64,000 nucleotides of DNA. Origin: Stenotrophomonas maltophilia (GTDB lineage Bacteria; Pseudomonadota; Gammaproteobacteria; Xanthomonadales; Xanthomonadaceae). Within the stretch, counting starts at the first letter, position 1. Each line of letters starts with the position of its first letter. A program made the position numbers and the translations under genes. Shown here piece after piece: positions 47,905-56,700 of this stretch. The notes below the pieces were generated by a model that saw only the letters and a program-made list of their open reading frames with translations, was not told the origin of the DNA and ran no database searches. Location of the stretch: contig NZ_CP029773.1 of assembly GCF_003205835.1 (NCBI RefSeq), positions 3,380,501-3,444,500 of the forward strand, in the 5' to 3' direction.

Positions 47905-48323
47905 GCGAATTCGAACTCGATTCACGCCTGGCCACCGATAGCGTGCTGGTGGCCGAAGGACCATTGTCGCAAGTGCGGCTGATGAACGACGAACGATTCC
48001 CCTGGCTGGTGCTGGTACCGCGCCTGGCCGGGGTGACCGAGTGGATCGAGCTGGACGGCGAGCAGCAGGACAAGCTGCGCACCGAGCTCAACCGCGCCTG
48101 CAAGGCCCTGAAGGGCTCCGACGGGGTTGAAAAGATCAACATCGGGGCGCTGGGCAACATCGTGCGCCAATTGCATTTCCACGTGATCGGCCGCCATGAC
48201 GGCGATCCGGCCTGGCCGGGCCCGGTCTGGGGCAGCGGGCCCGCCCACCGCTACGAGCCGGCCGCGCTGGACCAGCATGTCGCCTACTGGAAGGAAAGGC
48301 TAGGATATCCGGCCCACTCCTGA
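47901..48323 (+). CDS. HIT-domain protein
   Basis: A 140-residue histidine-triad protein, probably a nucleotide hydrolase or transferase. The motif reads QLHFHVIGR, so the first His of the triad is replaced by Gln while the two following His, including the catalytic middle one, are kept; this pattern occurs in a known bacterial subgroup. N-terminal [15 protein letters not shown] and the later [13 protein letters not shown] are typical. It overlaps the hydrolase gene as ATGA, so both are one transcript. Confidence 0.88.
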   Translation: MSEFELDSRLATDSVLVAEGPLSQVRLMNDERFPWLVLVPRLAGVTEWIELDGEQQDKLRTELNRACKALKGSDGVEKINIGALGNIVRQLHFHVIGRHDGDPAWPGPVWGSGPAHRYEPAALDQHVAYWKERLGYPAHS

Positions 48324-48338
48324 GCCCTTGCCGACCCG

Positions 48339-48506
48339 ATGCGATTCAACCTCGTTGCCGCCATCCTGCTGATCCTGATCGGCCTGTTCATGCTCGCCAG
48401 CAACCTCGGCTGGACGCATCTGAACCTGTCCAAGCTGCTGATGACCTGGTGGCCGGTGGCCCTGGTGGGCGTCGGCATCGCGATGCTGTTCGGTCGCGGC
48501 AAATAA
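48339..48506 (+). CDS. Small membrane protein with LiaF-like transmembrane domain (DUF5668-like)
   Basis: A 55-residue protein with two hydrophobic segments (about residues 5-20 and 37-50) flanking a polar turn (SNLGWTHLNLSKL), ending in FGRGK. The LLILIGLFMLASNLGW and TWWPVALVGVGIAML pattern matches the small LiaI/LiaF-type domain found in envelope-stress proteins and in stand-alone small proteins. It lies 15 nt after the HIT gene on the same strand and ends directly before a SMAG unit. Its function is unknown; coding is supported by the fit of frame, composition and stop. Confidence 0.75.
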   Translation: MRFNLVAAILLILIGLFMLASNLGWTHLNLSKLLMTWWPVALVGVGIAMLFGRGK

Positions 48507-48508
48507 GG

Positions 48509-48533
48509 GTAGTGCCCGGCCATGTCCGGGCAC
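48509..48533 (+). repeat. SMAG monomer after the small membrane-protein gene
   Basis: GTAGTGCCCGG-CCATGT-CCGGGCAC forms one GTAG-ended hairpin (stem GTGCCCGG/CCGGGCAC), starting 2 nt after the stop codon at 48504-48506. It is a single copy, not a dimer, unlike those at 34545 and 40459. Confidence 0.8.
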
Positions 48534-48546
48534 GCGCCAGAAACGG

Positions 48547-48573
48547 AAACGCCGGGCATGTCCCGGCGTTTTC
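48547..48573. terminator. Bidirectional terminator between the small gene and dcd
   Basis: AAACGCCGGG/CCCGGCGTTT form a 10-bp stem with a 5-nt loop, followed by T on the plus strand; the A-run on the other arm gives a T-run on the minus strand. It lies between convergent genes, 22 nt from the dcd stop. Confidence 0.8.
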
Positions 48574-48594
48574 GATGGGTGATGACGCGAGCGA

Positions 48595-49167
48595 TCAGGT
48601 CCGCGGCAGGGTCACGCCGGTCTGGCCCTGGTACTTGCCGCCACGATCGCGGTACGACGTCTCGCAGATGTCATCGGCGGCCGCCTGGAAGAACAGCATC
48701 TGCGCCACACCTTCGTTGGCGTAGATGCGCGCAGGCAGCGGCGTGGTGTTGCTGAATTCCAGGGTGACGTGGCCTTCCCACTCCGGTTCCAGCGGGGTCA
48801 CGTTGACGATGATGCCGCAGCGCGCGTAGGTGCTCTTGCCCAGGCACACCACCAGGGTATCGCGCGGAATGCGGAAGTACTCGACGGTACGCGCCAGCGC
48901 GAAACTGTTCGGCGGGATGATGCATTCATCGCCGACGATATCCACGAAACTGCCCGGATCGAAGTGCTTGGGATCGACGATCGTCGAGTTGATGTTGGTG
49001 AACACCTTGAACTCGCGCGAGCAGCGCACGTCATAGCCATAGCTGGACGTGCCGTAGCTGACGATGCGTTCGCCGTTGGCCTGCTTGACCTGCCCGGCCT
49101 CGAACGGCTCGATCATGCCGTGCTGCTCGGACATGCGGCGGATCCAACGGTCACTCTTGATGCTCAT
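48595..49167 (-). CDS. dcd: dCTP deaminase
   Basis: A 190-residue enzyme that deaminates dCTP to dUTP for thymidylate synthesis. Signatures are [22 protein letters not shown] at the start, [36 protein letters not shown] and the C-terminal [12 protein letters not shown], which closes over the active site. Length and start are standard. It is 78 nt downstream of mrp on the same strand. Confidence 0.97.
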   Translation of the reverse strand: MSIKSDRWIRRMSEQHGMIEPFEAGQVKQANGERIVSYGTSSYGYDVRCSREFKVFTNINSTIVDPKHFDPGSFVDIVGDECIIPPNSFALARTVEYFRIPRDTLVVCLGKSTYARCGIIVNVTPLEPEWEGHVTLEFSNTTPLPARIYANEGVAQMLFFQAAADDICETSYRDRGGKYQGQTGVTLPRT

Positions 49168-49245
49168 GCTTTGTCCTGGGGGTACGAGGGGGCGCGAGGA
49201 TTCTAGCAGGGGGCCGGCCTCGGCCGGCGGCACCGGCCACGGCGC

Positions 49246-50100
49246 TTACAGCAGCGACGACAGGATCGGGATCGAGGCCCGCGGGCGCTTGCCGACTTCC
49301 TCGATCAGGCGCTGTGCGGCATGGCGGTAGGCCTGGGCCGGCGCCGAATCCGGCTGGGCCACGGTGATCGGGGTGCCTGCATCGCCCTGTTCGCGGATGC
49401 CGATCTGCAGCGGCAACGAGCCCAGCAGCGGCACGCCGTACTGCGCGGCCATGCGCTCGCCGCCGCCTTCGCCGAACAGGTGCTCGACATGGCCGCAGCT
49501 GCTGCAGGTATGCACCGCCATGTTCTCGACGATACCCAGCACCGGCACCTCGACCTTCTCGAACATCTTCAGCGCTTTTTTCGCATCCAGCGTGGCGATG
49601 TCCTGCGGGGTGGTGACGATCACCGCACCGGCCAGCGGAATCTTCTGGGTCAGGGTCAGCTGGATGTCACCGGTGCCCGGCGGCAGATCGATCAGCAGGA
49701 AATCCAGGTCGTCCCACAGGGTGTCGTTGAACAGCTGGGTCATCGCCGAGGTGGCCATCGGGCCACGCCAGATCATCGGCGTGTCTTCTTCGATCAGGTA
49801 GCCGATCGACATGGTATCCACACCGAACGCACGCAGCGGCTCGATGCTCTTGTTGTCCGGGCTTTCCGGGCGGCCGGACAGGCCCAGCATGGCCGGCACG
49901 CTGGGGCCATAGATGTCCGCATCCAGCACACCAACACGGGCGCCCAGCTGCTGCAGCGCCACGGCCAGGTTCACCGAAGTGGTGGACTTGCCGACGCCGC
50001 CCTTGCCCGAACCAACCGCGATCACATTGCGGATGCGGGCATGCGGCGTAAGTCCCTTCTGGACCTGGCTTGCATGAGGACGGCGGGGAGAACTGTTCAC
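49246..50100 (-). CDS. Mrp/ApbC-type iron-sulfur carrier ATPase
   Basis: A 284-residue P-loop ATPase of the Mrp/NBP35 family that carries 4Fe-4S clusters to target proteins. The deviant Walker A GSGKGGVGKST is at about residues 30-40; Asp in LDADIYGPSVPAM, switch DLPPGTGD, and the cluster CxxC of HTCSSCGH (about residue 200) are present. It lacks the N-terminal MIP18-like domain of some relatives. The start is uncertain: GTG 50098-50100 gives the family length; an alternative GTG at 50193 would overlap the TonB-gene leader. Confidence 0.88.
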   Translation of the reverse strand: MNSSPRRPHASQVQKGLTPHARIRNVIAVGSGKGGVGKSTTSVNLAVALQQLGARVGVLDADIYGPSVPAMLGLSGRPESPDNKSIEPLRAFGVDTMSIGYLIEEDTPMIWRGPMATSAMTQLFNDTLWDDLDFLLIDLPPGTGDIQLTLTQKIPLAGAVIVTTPQDIATLDAKKALKMFEKVEVPVLGIVENMAVHTCSSCGHVEHLFGEGGGERMAAQYGVPLLGSLPLQIGIREQGDAGTPITVAQPDSAPAQAYRHAAQRLIEEVGKRPRASIPILSSLL

Positions 50101-50198
50101 AACGAGCACCGGCGGGGTCAGGGGGAATAACCCAGCATCATACAAGCTGGACGCAACCTGACTGAAATTCAGGATTGCTACAGATTCGTGCACAGATT

Positions 50199-50220
50199 GT
50201 TAAGTTCATGTTACGTTCGA
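50199..50220 (+). promoter_or_regulatory. Conserved leader motif upstream of TonB receptor 1
   Basis: The 22-nt block GTTAAG-TTCATGTTAC-GTTCGA is repeated with 19 of 22 identical bases and no gap at 56595-56616, upstream of the other intact TonB receptor gene. It lies 95 nt before the start codon here. It could be part of a promoter or a regulator site. The two genes have no other obvious similarity in their leaders. Confidence 0.6.
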
Positions 50221-50314
50221 TCCGCACTGTTTTGGGCTGCGGAGCTGGCATTTCCAGTCCGCGCGATGGCGCATGCGCAGTGCCGTTTTTGTTTTTGATC
50301 TCCATTGGAACTAC

Positions 50315-53122
50315 ATGAAATACGTAAGCAACACCGCACGTCGCAACACGCTCGCCGTCGCCCTGATTTCCGCTCTGGTGGCCGCCGCACCGGCAATGGC
50401 CCAGGACAAGGCGACCAACCTGGACAAGATCACCGTCACCGGTTCGCTGATCCCGCAGACCCAGGTCGAGACCCAGACCCCGGTGATGTCCATCACCGCC
50501 GAAGACATCCAGACCCGCGGTTTCAGCAGTGTCGCTGAAGTGCTGCAGCAGTCCTCGCTGACCACCGGCGGCCTGCAGGGCGGCCAGACCTCGGGTTCGT
50601 TCACCCAGGGCGCCGAAGCCGCCGGCATGTTCGGCCTGAACCCGGGCTACACCAAGTACCTGATCAACGGCCGCCCGATGCTCTCGTATCCGGCGCTGTA
50701 CAACGGCAGCGAAACCTTCAACAACATCAGCGGCATTCCGATCGACATCGTCGAACGCATCGAAGTGCTGCCGGGTGGCCAGTCCTCGCTGTACGGTTCG
50801 GACGCGATCGCCGGCGTGGTCAACATCATCCTCAAGGAGCGCATGGACGGCGGCACGATGACCGTCCGTGGCGGCACCTATACCGAAGGCGGCGGCAGCA
50901 ACATCCGCTTCAGCGCTGCCAAGGGCATCAACGCGTTCGACGACCGCTTCCATGCACTGTTCAACGTGCAGATCGAGAACGGCAGCCCGATCTGGGGCTA
51001 CCAGCGCGACATCACCCGCCAGAACAACCCGGTCGGCTACACCGCACAGGTGCCGTCGAACGACTTCGCGGTCATCACCAACGCTGACAGCAAGCTGCTG
51101 ATGATGGACCCGAGCCGTTGCGCCAACGTCGCCGGACTGTACGACGGCACCACCGTGGTCGGCCAGCGCCCGTCGGGCGAGTCCTGCGGTTCGGTGTACA
51201 GCGCCGGCTACAAGACCCTGAAGAACGGCAAGAACAGCGGCCAGTTCTACTCGTCGATGACCTTCGACGTGAACGACAACTTCCAGCTGTTCGCCGACGT
51301 GCTGTACAGCAAGGAAAAGACCGAGTTCACCTCCGGCGCCAGCGCCCTGTGGTGGGGCACCAAGTCGAGCATGGGCGGTTTCTACGACCAGAACTCCGGC
51401 AAGGTCGTGAACCTGCAGCGCTCCTTCGCTCCGGAAGAAATCGGCCAGGGCGACTACAACAACATCCTCAACTCCGATGAGAGCCGCGCCTACCAGGTCA
51501 CCCTGGGCGGCAAGGGCATGGTCGGCAACTGGGATTACAGCGCCAGCTTCACCCGCGGCGAGTACCGCCTGGACCAGAACCGCTTCGTGCGCTGGAAGGA
51601 CAAGATCGATGGCTTCTTCGGCCAGAACGTGATGGGCCAGCGTCTGGGCACCTACACCGACCCGAAGGACCCGAAAACCAAGTTCGACATCTACAACCCG
51701 AACTACGCGGCCTTCTACTCGCCGATCACCCCGGACCAGTTCGCCAGCTTCACCGGCTACGGCACCCACCGCAGCAAGACCTGGCAGAACCTGGGTCGCG
51801 TGCAGGTGACCAATGGTTCGCTGTTCAGCCTGCCGGGCGGCGACGCCGGCCTGGCCGTCGTGCTGGAAGGTGGCAGCGAAGGCTGGGACTATTCGCCGGA
51901 TCAGGCCTTCGTCAAGGGCAACGTGTGGGGCACCACCGCTGTCGCCGGCGCCGGCCACCGCAGCAACTATGCGGTCACCAGCGAACTGCGCATGCCGCTG
52001 CATGACACGCTGACCGTCAGTGCATCGGGCCGCTATGACGCCTTCAAGATCGCCGACAAGACCGTCGACAAGGCGACCTACAGCATCGGCCTGGAATTCC
52101 GTCCGATCGAAAGCCTGCTGCTGCGCGGCAAGTACGGTACCGCGTTCCGCGCGCCGACCCTGTCCGATGCCTTCCAGGGCATGAGCGGCTCGTACGCCTC
52201 CAACCAGAACGACTACTACCGCTGCAGCCAGCTGGGTTATGGCCTGCGTGACGAGGCCTGCTCGTTCTACAAGGGGACCTCGGTGTACAGCGAAAAGTCC
52301 GGCAACCCGGACCTGAAGCCGATCACCGCCGACGTCTGGAGTGCAGGCGTGGTGTGGGCCCCGGTCAGCAACTTCTCGCTGTCGGCGGACTACTACAACT
52401 GGAAGATCAAGAACGAGGTCAAGACCCTCAGCAGCGACCAGCTGCTGCTGGCCGAGTACCAGTGCCACAACGGCCTGCCGAACAACACCTCGGCCAGCTG
52501 CGGCGACGTGACCAACTGGGTGTCCCGCGATACCGGTGGCAACCTGACCCGCGTGTACACGCCGAAGCTCAACGTTGCCAGCCAGAACCTGGAAGCGGTG
52601 ACCGTGGCGGCCAAGTACCAGCAGGATATCGGCCGCTTCGGCTCGCTGATGTTCTCCGGCAACTACACCAACATGCTGAAGCGTGAAGTGCAGCCGATGC
52701 CGGGTGCCGCCAAGCTGGATCTGCTGAGCGATCCGTACAACATGTGGTACTACGACAACTTCGCCAAGGTCCGCGGCGACCTGTCGGTGGCCTGGAACAT
52801 CGCCAAGTTCACCACCACCGTGTACGCCAACTACGTCGGCAGCACCCCGAACTACCTGGCCTACACCGGCCGCAGCTACGGCTACGTCCACTCTTCCGGC
52901 GCCAAGGCCGGCAAGTGGGGTTCGTACACCACGTACAACCTGAGCATGAACTACCAGGCACAGGACGATCTGGTCCTGTCGCTGATGGTCAACAACGTGT
53001 TCAACAAGCTGCCGGAAGGCCAGCGCTACAACTACCCGGGCAACGAATCGACCCCGTTCAATGACGGCTTCTACAGCGTCTACGGCCGCCAGATCTCGGC
53101 CCAGGTCAAGTACAACTTCTGA
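50315..53122 (+). CDS. TonB-dependent outer-membrane receptor 1
   Basis: A 935-residue outer-membrane beta-barrel importer powered by TonB. A signal peptide (cleavage near APAMAQ, residue 30) is followed by the TonB-box/plug start (DKITVTGSLIPQTQVETQTP), plug signatures (LPGGQSSLYGSDAIAGVVNII near residue 155), and a long barrel ending in the aromatic residue of AQVKYNF. The substrate is unknown; the plug variant with SLIP/TRGFSSVAEVLQQ resembles Oar/peptide- or carbohydrate-type receptors of xanthomonads. Start ATG 50315 has a weak upstream GGA. A strong terminator follows. Confidence 0.93.
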   Translation: MKYVSNTARRNTLAVALISALVAAAPAMAQDKATNLDKITVTGSLIPQTQVETQTPVMSITAEDIQTRGFSSVAEVLQQSSLTTGGLQGGQTSGSFTQGAEAAGMFGLNPGYTKYLINGRPMLSYPALYNGSETFNNISGIPIDIVERIEVLPGGQSSLYGSDAIAGVVNIILKERMDGGTMTVRGGTYTEGGGSNIRFSAAKGINAFDDRFHALFNVQIENGSPIWGYQRDITRQNNPVGYTAQVPSNDFAVITNADSKLLMMDPSRCANVAGLYDGTTVVGQRPSGESCGSVYSAGYKTLKNGKNSGQFYSSMTFDVNDNFQLFADVLYSKEKTEFTSGASALWWGTKSSMGGFYDQNSGKVVNLQRSFAPEEIGQGDYNNILNSDESRAYQVTLGGKGMVGNWDYSASFTRGEYRLDQNRFVRWKDKIDGFFGQNVMGQRLGTYTDPKDPKTKFDIYNPNYAAFYSPITPDQFASFTGYGTHRSKTWQNLGRVQVTNGSLFSLPGGDAGLAVVLEGGSEGWDYSPDQAFVKGNVWGTTAVAGAGHRSNYAVTSELRMPLHDTLTVSASGRYDAFKIADKTVDKATYSIGLEFRPIESLLLRGKYGTAFRAPTLSDAFQGMSGSYASNQNDYYRCSQLGYGLRDEACSFYKGTSVYSEKSGNPDLKPITADVWSAGVVWAPVSNFSLSADYYNWKIKNEVKTLSSDQLLLAEYQCHNGLPNNTSASCGDVTNWVSRDTGGNLTRVYTPKLNVASQNLEAVTVAAKYQQDIGRFGSLMFSGNYTNMLKREVQPMPGAAKLDLLSDPYNMWYYDNFAKVRGDLSVAWNIAKFTTTVYANYVGSTPNYLAYTGRSYGYVHSSGAKAGKWGSYTTYNLSMNYQAQDDLVLSLMVNNVFNKLPEGQRYNYPGNESTPFNDGFYSVYGRQISAQVKYNF

Positions 53123-53155
53123 TCCCGTCGTTTTCCGGACTTCGTGTCTGGACCA

Positions 53156-53183
53156 GGCCCCGCTTCGGCGGGGCCTTTTTTTT
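53156..53183 (+). terminator. Terminator of TonB receptor 1
   Basis: GGCCCCGC-TTCG-GCGGGGCC is followed by eight T, 34 nt beyond the stop codon. This is a classic Rho-independent terminator. Confidence 0.95.
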
Positions 53184-53329
53184 GCTTCGGGGACGCCGGT
53201 CGCCTCCCCTGCCGGTCCTCCCCGGCCGAAGAAGGGGCACTGCCACCGCAGAGGCACATCTGCTAACGCCCGATCTCGTTCATATTTCAGTCAGCTTCAC
53301 CCAATCAACGCGCAGCTAAAGGACAAGAC

Positions 53330-54040
53330 ATGCACGTGATCAATGGCCGCCCCCTGTGCGCCGCCCTCTCGCTGGCCCTGGCCTGCACGGCCGCTTATGC
53401 CGGCCCCATCCCGATCGAGGATCTGGCACGCCAGCCAGCCCTGCAGTCCGTGTCGATGAGCCCAGATGGCAAGCATCTGGTCGCCCTGATCCCCTCACCG
53501 GGCAATCCAGAGGAGACCGCCCTGGCCAGCTGGGACACCGATGCGCTGGGCGGCGCCCCGAAGGTCGTCACGCCGTCCGGCGAACGAATGAAGTTCATCG
53601 CCGCTGGCGCACTGAAGTCCGACCAGATTCTTGCCGTTGGCCGCCAGGAATGGACGGGGCCACTGGGTGGGTGCGGTGAAGGCAGTGTATCGGGTGCAAC
53701 CAAGACCTTCGTGGTCAAAACCTACCTGACCGATCAGTCACAGAAGACTTTCAACGAGGCGTTCACCGACAACACACGCAAGCTCGGCGTGAGCGAGCAG
53801 ACCCAGCGCTGCCTGGAACTGGGCGGCAGCGCGTCACTGGTCAACATGCTGCCACTGGACCCCGATCGGGTCATCATCCGCCAGCTCAGCGAGATCTCAC
53901 TGACCGCCAACTATTACCTCTACAACCTCAAGACCAAGGAAACGGAGCTCCTGTTCCGCGGCGGTACGCGTGCCCAGCCAGCACTGTTCGACCCGCGTAC
54001 CGGCAAGGTGGACGTACGCGATGAGCGTGCCGGAGCACGG
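53330..54040 (+). pseudogene. N-terminal remnant of an S9-type peptidase
   Basis: The frame from ATG 53330 has a signal peptide (CTAAYAGP, cleaved near residue 25) and then the first part of a prolyl-oligopeptidase-like beta-propeller (IEDLARQPALQSVSMSPDGKHLVALIP), homologous by eye to S9 dipeptidyl peptidases. It keeps good coding sequence to about VDVRDE (near 54020), after which the reading changes to low-quality RAGARWWRAVL and stops at 54148. The catalytic hydrolase domain of the family (several hundred residues) is missing. The start is sound: AAAGGA 7 nt upstream. The break joins directly to a TonB receptor remnant in another frame. Confidence 0.85.
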
Positions 54041-56285
54041 TGGTGGCGAGCAGTTCTCGGCATCGATCGCCAATGGCTGGAACTTCGACAAGGGCAGCAT
54101 CGTGGCTGCCGTGCAATGGGATCGCCTGAACGCGCTGACTGTTGGTGATCGCGACTTCTTCAGCTGTGCCCAGGACCGGGTATGGGGCACGGATGGCAAG
54201 CGCATCGATCGCGAAGACCGGTCGATTCTGGCTGGCACCAATCTTGCCGGCTGCAACTCTGCCAATCTGTATGCAAACACCATCATCCAGCTGAGCAACT
54301 CAGCAATCCGTTATGTACCTTCGCCGGATGGCAGCACGGTCGGCCCCTTCCCGGGCTATCGTCCGCGCCCGCGCCCGACCCCGACCTACGCCAATGGCGG
54401 CACCGCGTACTATCAGGACGTGCTGAACTACCCGTTCTTCCATGACCAGGAAGTGATCAACCAGCGTGAACGCGCATCGTTCTACGGGGCAACCGACTTC
54501 AGCTTTGACAGTTTCAACTGGAAGACCCAGTTCCTGTACAACCGTCGCGAAACCAAGGCACACAGCTGGCGCCAGTTCTATCCGACCGTGTACAACGAAG
54601 CGGAGGACGACTACTTCCAGACCATCATGCCGTTCCCGAGCGACCAGAAAGTCACGGTCGACTACTTCTACGGCACCACCAAGTTCGATGGCCAGTTCAA
54701 GTCCACCGACAGCTGGTCCTGGGAAGTCAATGCGGGCTACAGCCGTTCGCGCGGCAAGTACAGCGCGCTCTCGATCGACGTCGATCGTGCCGGCGATCTG
54801 AACTACACCGAAGATGACATGCCGGTGAATTACTTCGACCCCGGCTTCCTGAGCGGCGCCCGCATGAACGAGCTGATCGCTGCGGTCGGCCAATGGCATA
54901 CCGGCAAGACGACCTATGAACAGGCCAGCGCCAACGCCATCTTCAGCGGCAACCTGTTCAAACTGCCTGCTGGTGATGTTGCTTCTGCGTTCGGTGTCGA
55001 ATTCCGTCACTACAAGATCAACGACACCCCGTCTGACTTTGCGCTGGCTGACCGCTCCTGGAACTCGACCTCGGCCGGCGTGACCCGTGGCACGGACAAG
55101 GTCAAGGAAGCTTTCGCCGAGGTGGATGTGCCGCTGCTGAAAGGCATTCCCGGCATCGAGTCGCTCTCGCTCAACCTGTCCGGTCGCGTATTCGAGTACG
55201 ACTCGGTACCGGGTTCGGACCATGTCTGGAAAACCGGCCTGAACTGGCAGATCGTCCCGTCACTGCGCATGCGAGGCACCATTGGCACCTCGTTCCGCGC
55301 CCCTGGGCTGTATGAGCTGTACCTGGGTGACCAGACCGGCTTCAAGGCACAGAACCAGATCGATCCGTGCATCCAGTGGGCCGACAGCAACAACTCCTTT
55401 ATCCGTGCCAATTGCGCTGCCGCCGGCATTCCCGAAACGTATGTCGGTGGCGGCACCGGCGCGACCATCTATTCGGGTGGTGGCGGCAAGAACAACCTGA
55501 AGCCGGAGACCTCCAAGGCCAAGACTCTGGGCCTGGTCTGGAGCCCGACATTTGCCAACCTCAACGTCGCACTGGACTATTTCGATTACGACGTCCGCGG
55601 CGAAATCACCCAGCTTGACGAATATGACATCGTCGCCGGCTGCTACGGCTCGGCGGTCTTCCCGAACGCGTTCTGCAGCCAGCTGGTCCGCAACAGCCCC
55701 ACGGATCCAACGTCGCCGAACAACATCACCACGATCTACAACAAGTACATCAACCGCGAGCGCACCCGCGGCTACGACCTGCAGATCAATTACGACAACG
55801 ACTTCGCGTTCGGCAAGCTTTCCGCGGAAGCACAGGTGACCTATACCCTGGAGGACACCTATCAGTTGTTCGATTCGGCTGCTGAAAGCGGAATCAGCAC
55901 CTCTGACCAGGTCGGCTACATCGGCCGTCCGAAGACCGTTGGCCTGGCCAGCGTCAGCCTGGAACGCGGTGATTGGACGTTCAACTGGCAGGGAACCTAC
56001 GTCAGCAGCACGCAGAACAAGGACCTGAGCCCGAACTTCACCTACTCCGGCTACCAGAACGCCACCCGCGACATCAAGGCCAGCTGGCAGTTCCGCCACA
56101 GTGTCTCGGTGGGTTACGACATGGATGACTGGAACATCATGGTCGGCGTGCGCAACCTGTTCGACAAGGCTCCGGACCTGATCTCGGCCGGTGCCGGTGA
56201 TCGCTACGGCAACGTGCCGATCTACGCCTCGCAGTACGACTGGTACGGCCGGACGTTCTTCGCGCGCGTGTCCTACAAGTTCTGA
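54021..56285 (+). pseudogene. C-terminal remnant of a TonB-dependent receptor, plug missing
   Basis: A 755-residue frame from ATG 54021 (the first methionine near the junction) is receptor barrel sequence: GGGEQFSASIANGWNFDKG at its start is a mid-receptor strand segment, and it ends with FFARVSYKF, the normal last strand. The signal peptide, TonB box and plug domain are absent, so no exported receptor can form. The coding quality of the remaining part is high, with only the front lost. It is out of frame with the S9 remnant before it. A terminator follows 20 nt after the stop. Could be translated as a useless fragment; treated as a pseudogene. Confidence 0.85.
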
Positions 56286-56304
56286 TCCCGTAGTGAATCC
56301 ACGG

Positions 56305-56330
56305 AAAGGGCGGCTTCGGCCGCCCTTTTT
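56305..56330 (+). terminator. Terminator after the receptor remnant
   Basis: AAAGGGCGGC-TTCG-GCCGCCCTTT with following T lies 20 nt after the stop codon. It is the original terminator of the damaged receptor gene and remains intact. Confidence 0.9.
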
Positions 56331-56700
56331 CGTTCGCGAATTCCCCGCGACCGGCACCCCCTCCTCCTCGTGGGAGCAGGACTCCACCTAGCCCCCCCCC
56401 CATCCCGCGGCGTCCACCGTGCACCGCCCCAACGGACAAATTGCGCAAAGTTGCCGCTAACACCACATTCAGCATTGGCGCGTGGCAATTCAACAAAGAA
56501 GAAACAAATGAGACCAAGTGACTGTATTTGCTGCAATTATGTTCAAGTTCTGAGAAAAAAATGAGACACCCCGTGATGAAATCATGCAATTCCCGTTAAG
56601 GTCGTGTTAGGTTCGACCAACGTCAGGATGACTGCTGAACACACGCATAACAAATGCACGGATAGCGAGCACTCTCTTTTCCTTAGGGGGATTCACCACG
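56331..56700 (+). other. AT-richer intergenic leader before TonB receptor 2
   Basis: No gene is seen in this 370-nt stretch. It includes a C8 run at 56394-56401 and from about 56450 a clear drop in GC content compared with the coding sequence around it. It holds the leader motif at 56595-56616 and an AGGGGGA ribosome site 9-15 nt before the ATG at 56701. The low GC is what is expected for a promoter region in this genome. Confidence 0.6.
56595..56616 (+). promoter_or_regulatory. Conserved leader motif upstream of TonB receptor 2
   Basis: GTTAAG-GTCGTGTTAG-GTTCGA matches the block at 50199-50220 at 19 of 22 positions without a gap. It lies 84 nt before the start codon. Together they suggest a shared regulator or sigma-factor promoter for intact TonB receptor genes in this genome. 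Confidence 0.6.

Noticed and set aside
47901..48323. Loss of the first His in the HIT motif as a sign of inactivity
   Set aside because: The catalytic middle His is present and Gln at the first position occurs in a normal bacterial subgroup, so no special claim is made.
50138..53257. A 1,039-codon open frame on the minus strand
   Set aside because: It is antisense to TonB receptor 1. In this high-GC genome the opposite strand of a real gene often stays open; the protein is rich in His/Arg/Val with no domain and the plus-strand frame has signal, plug and barrel.
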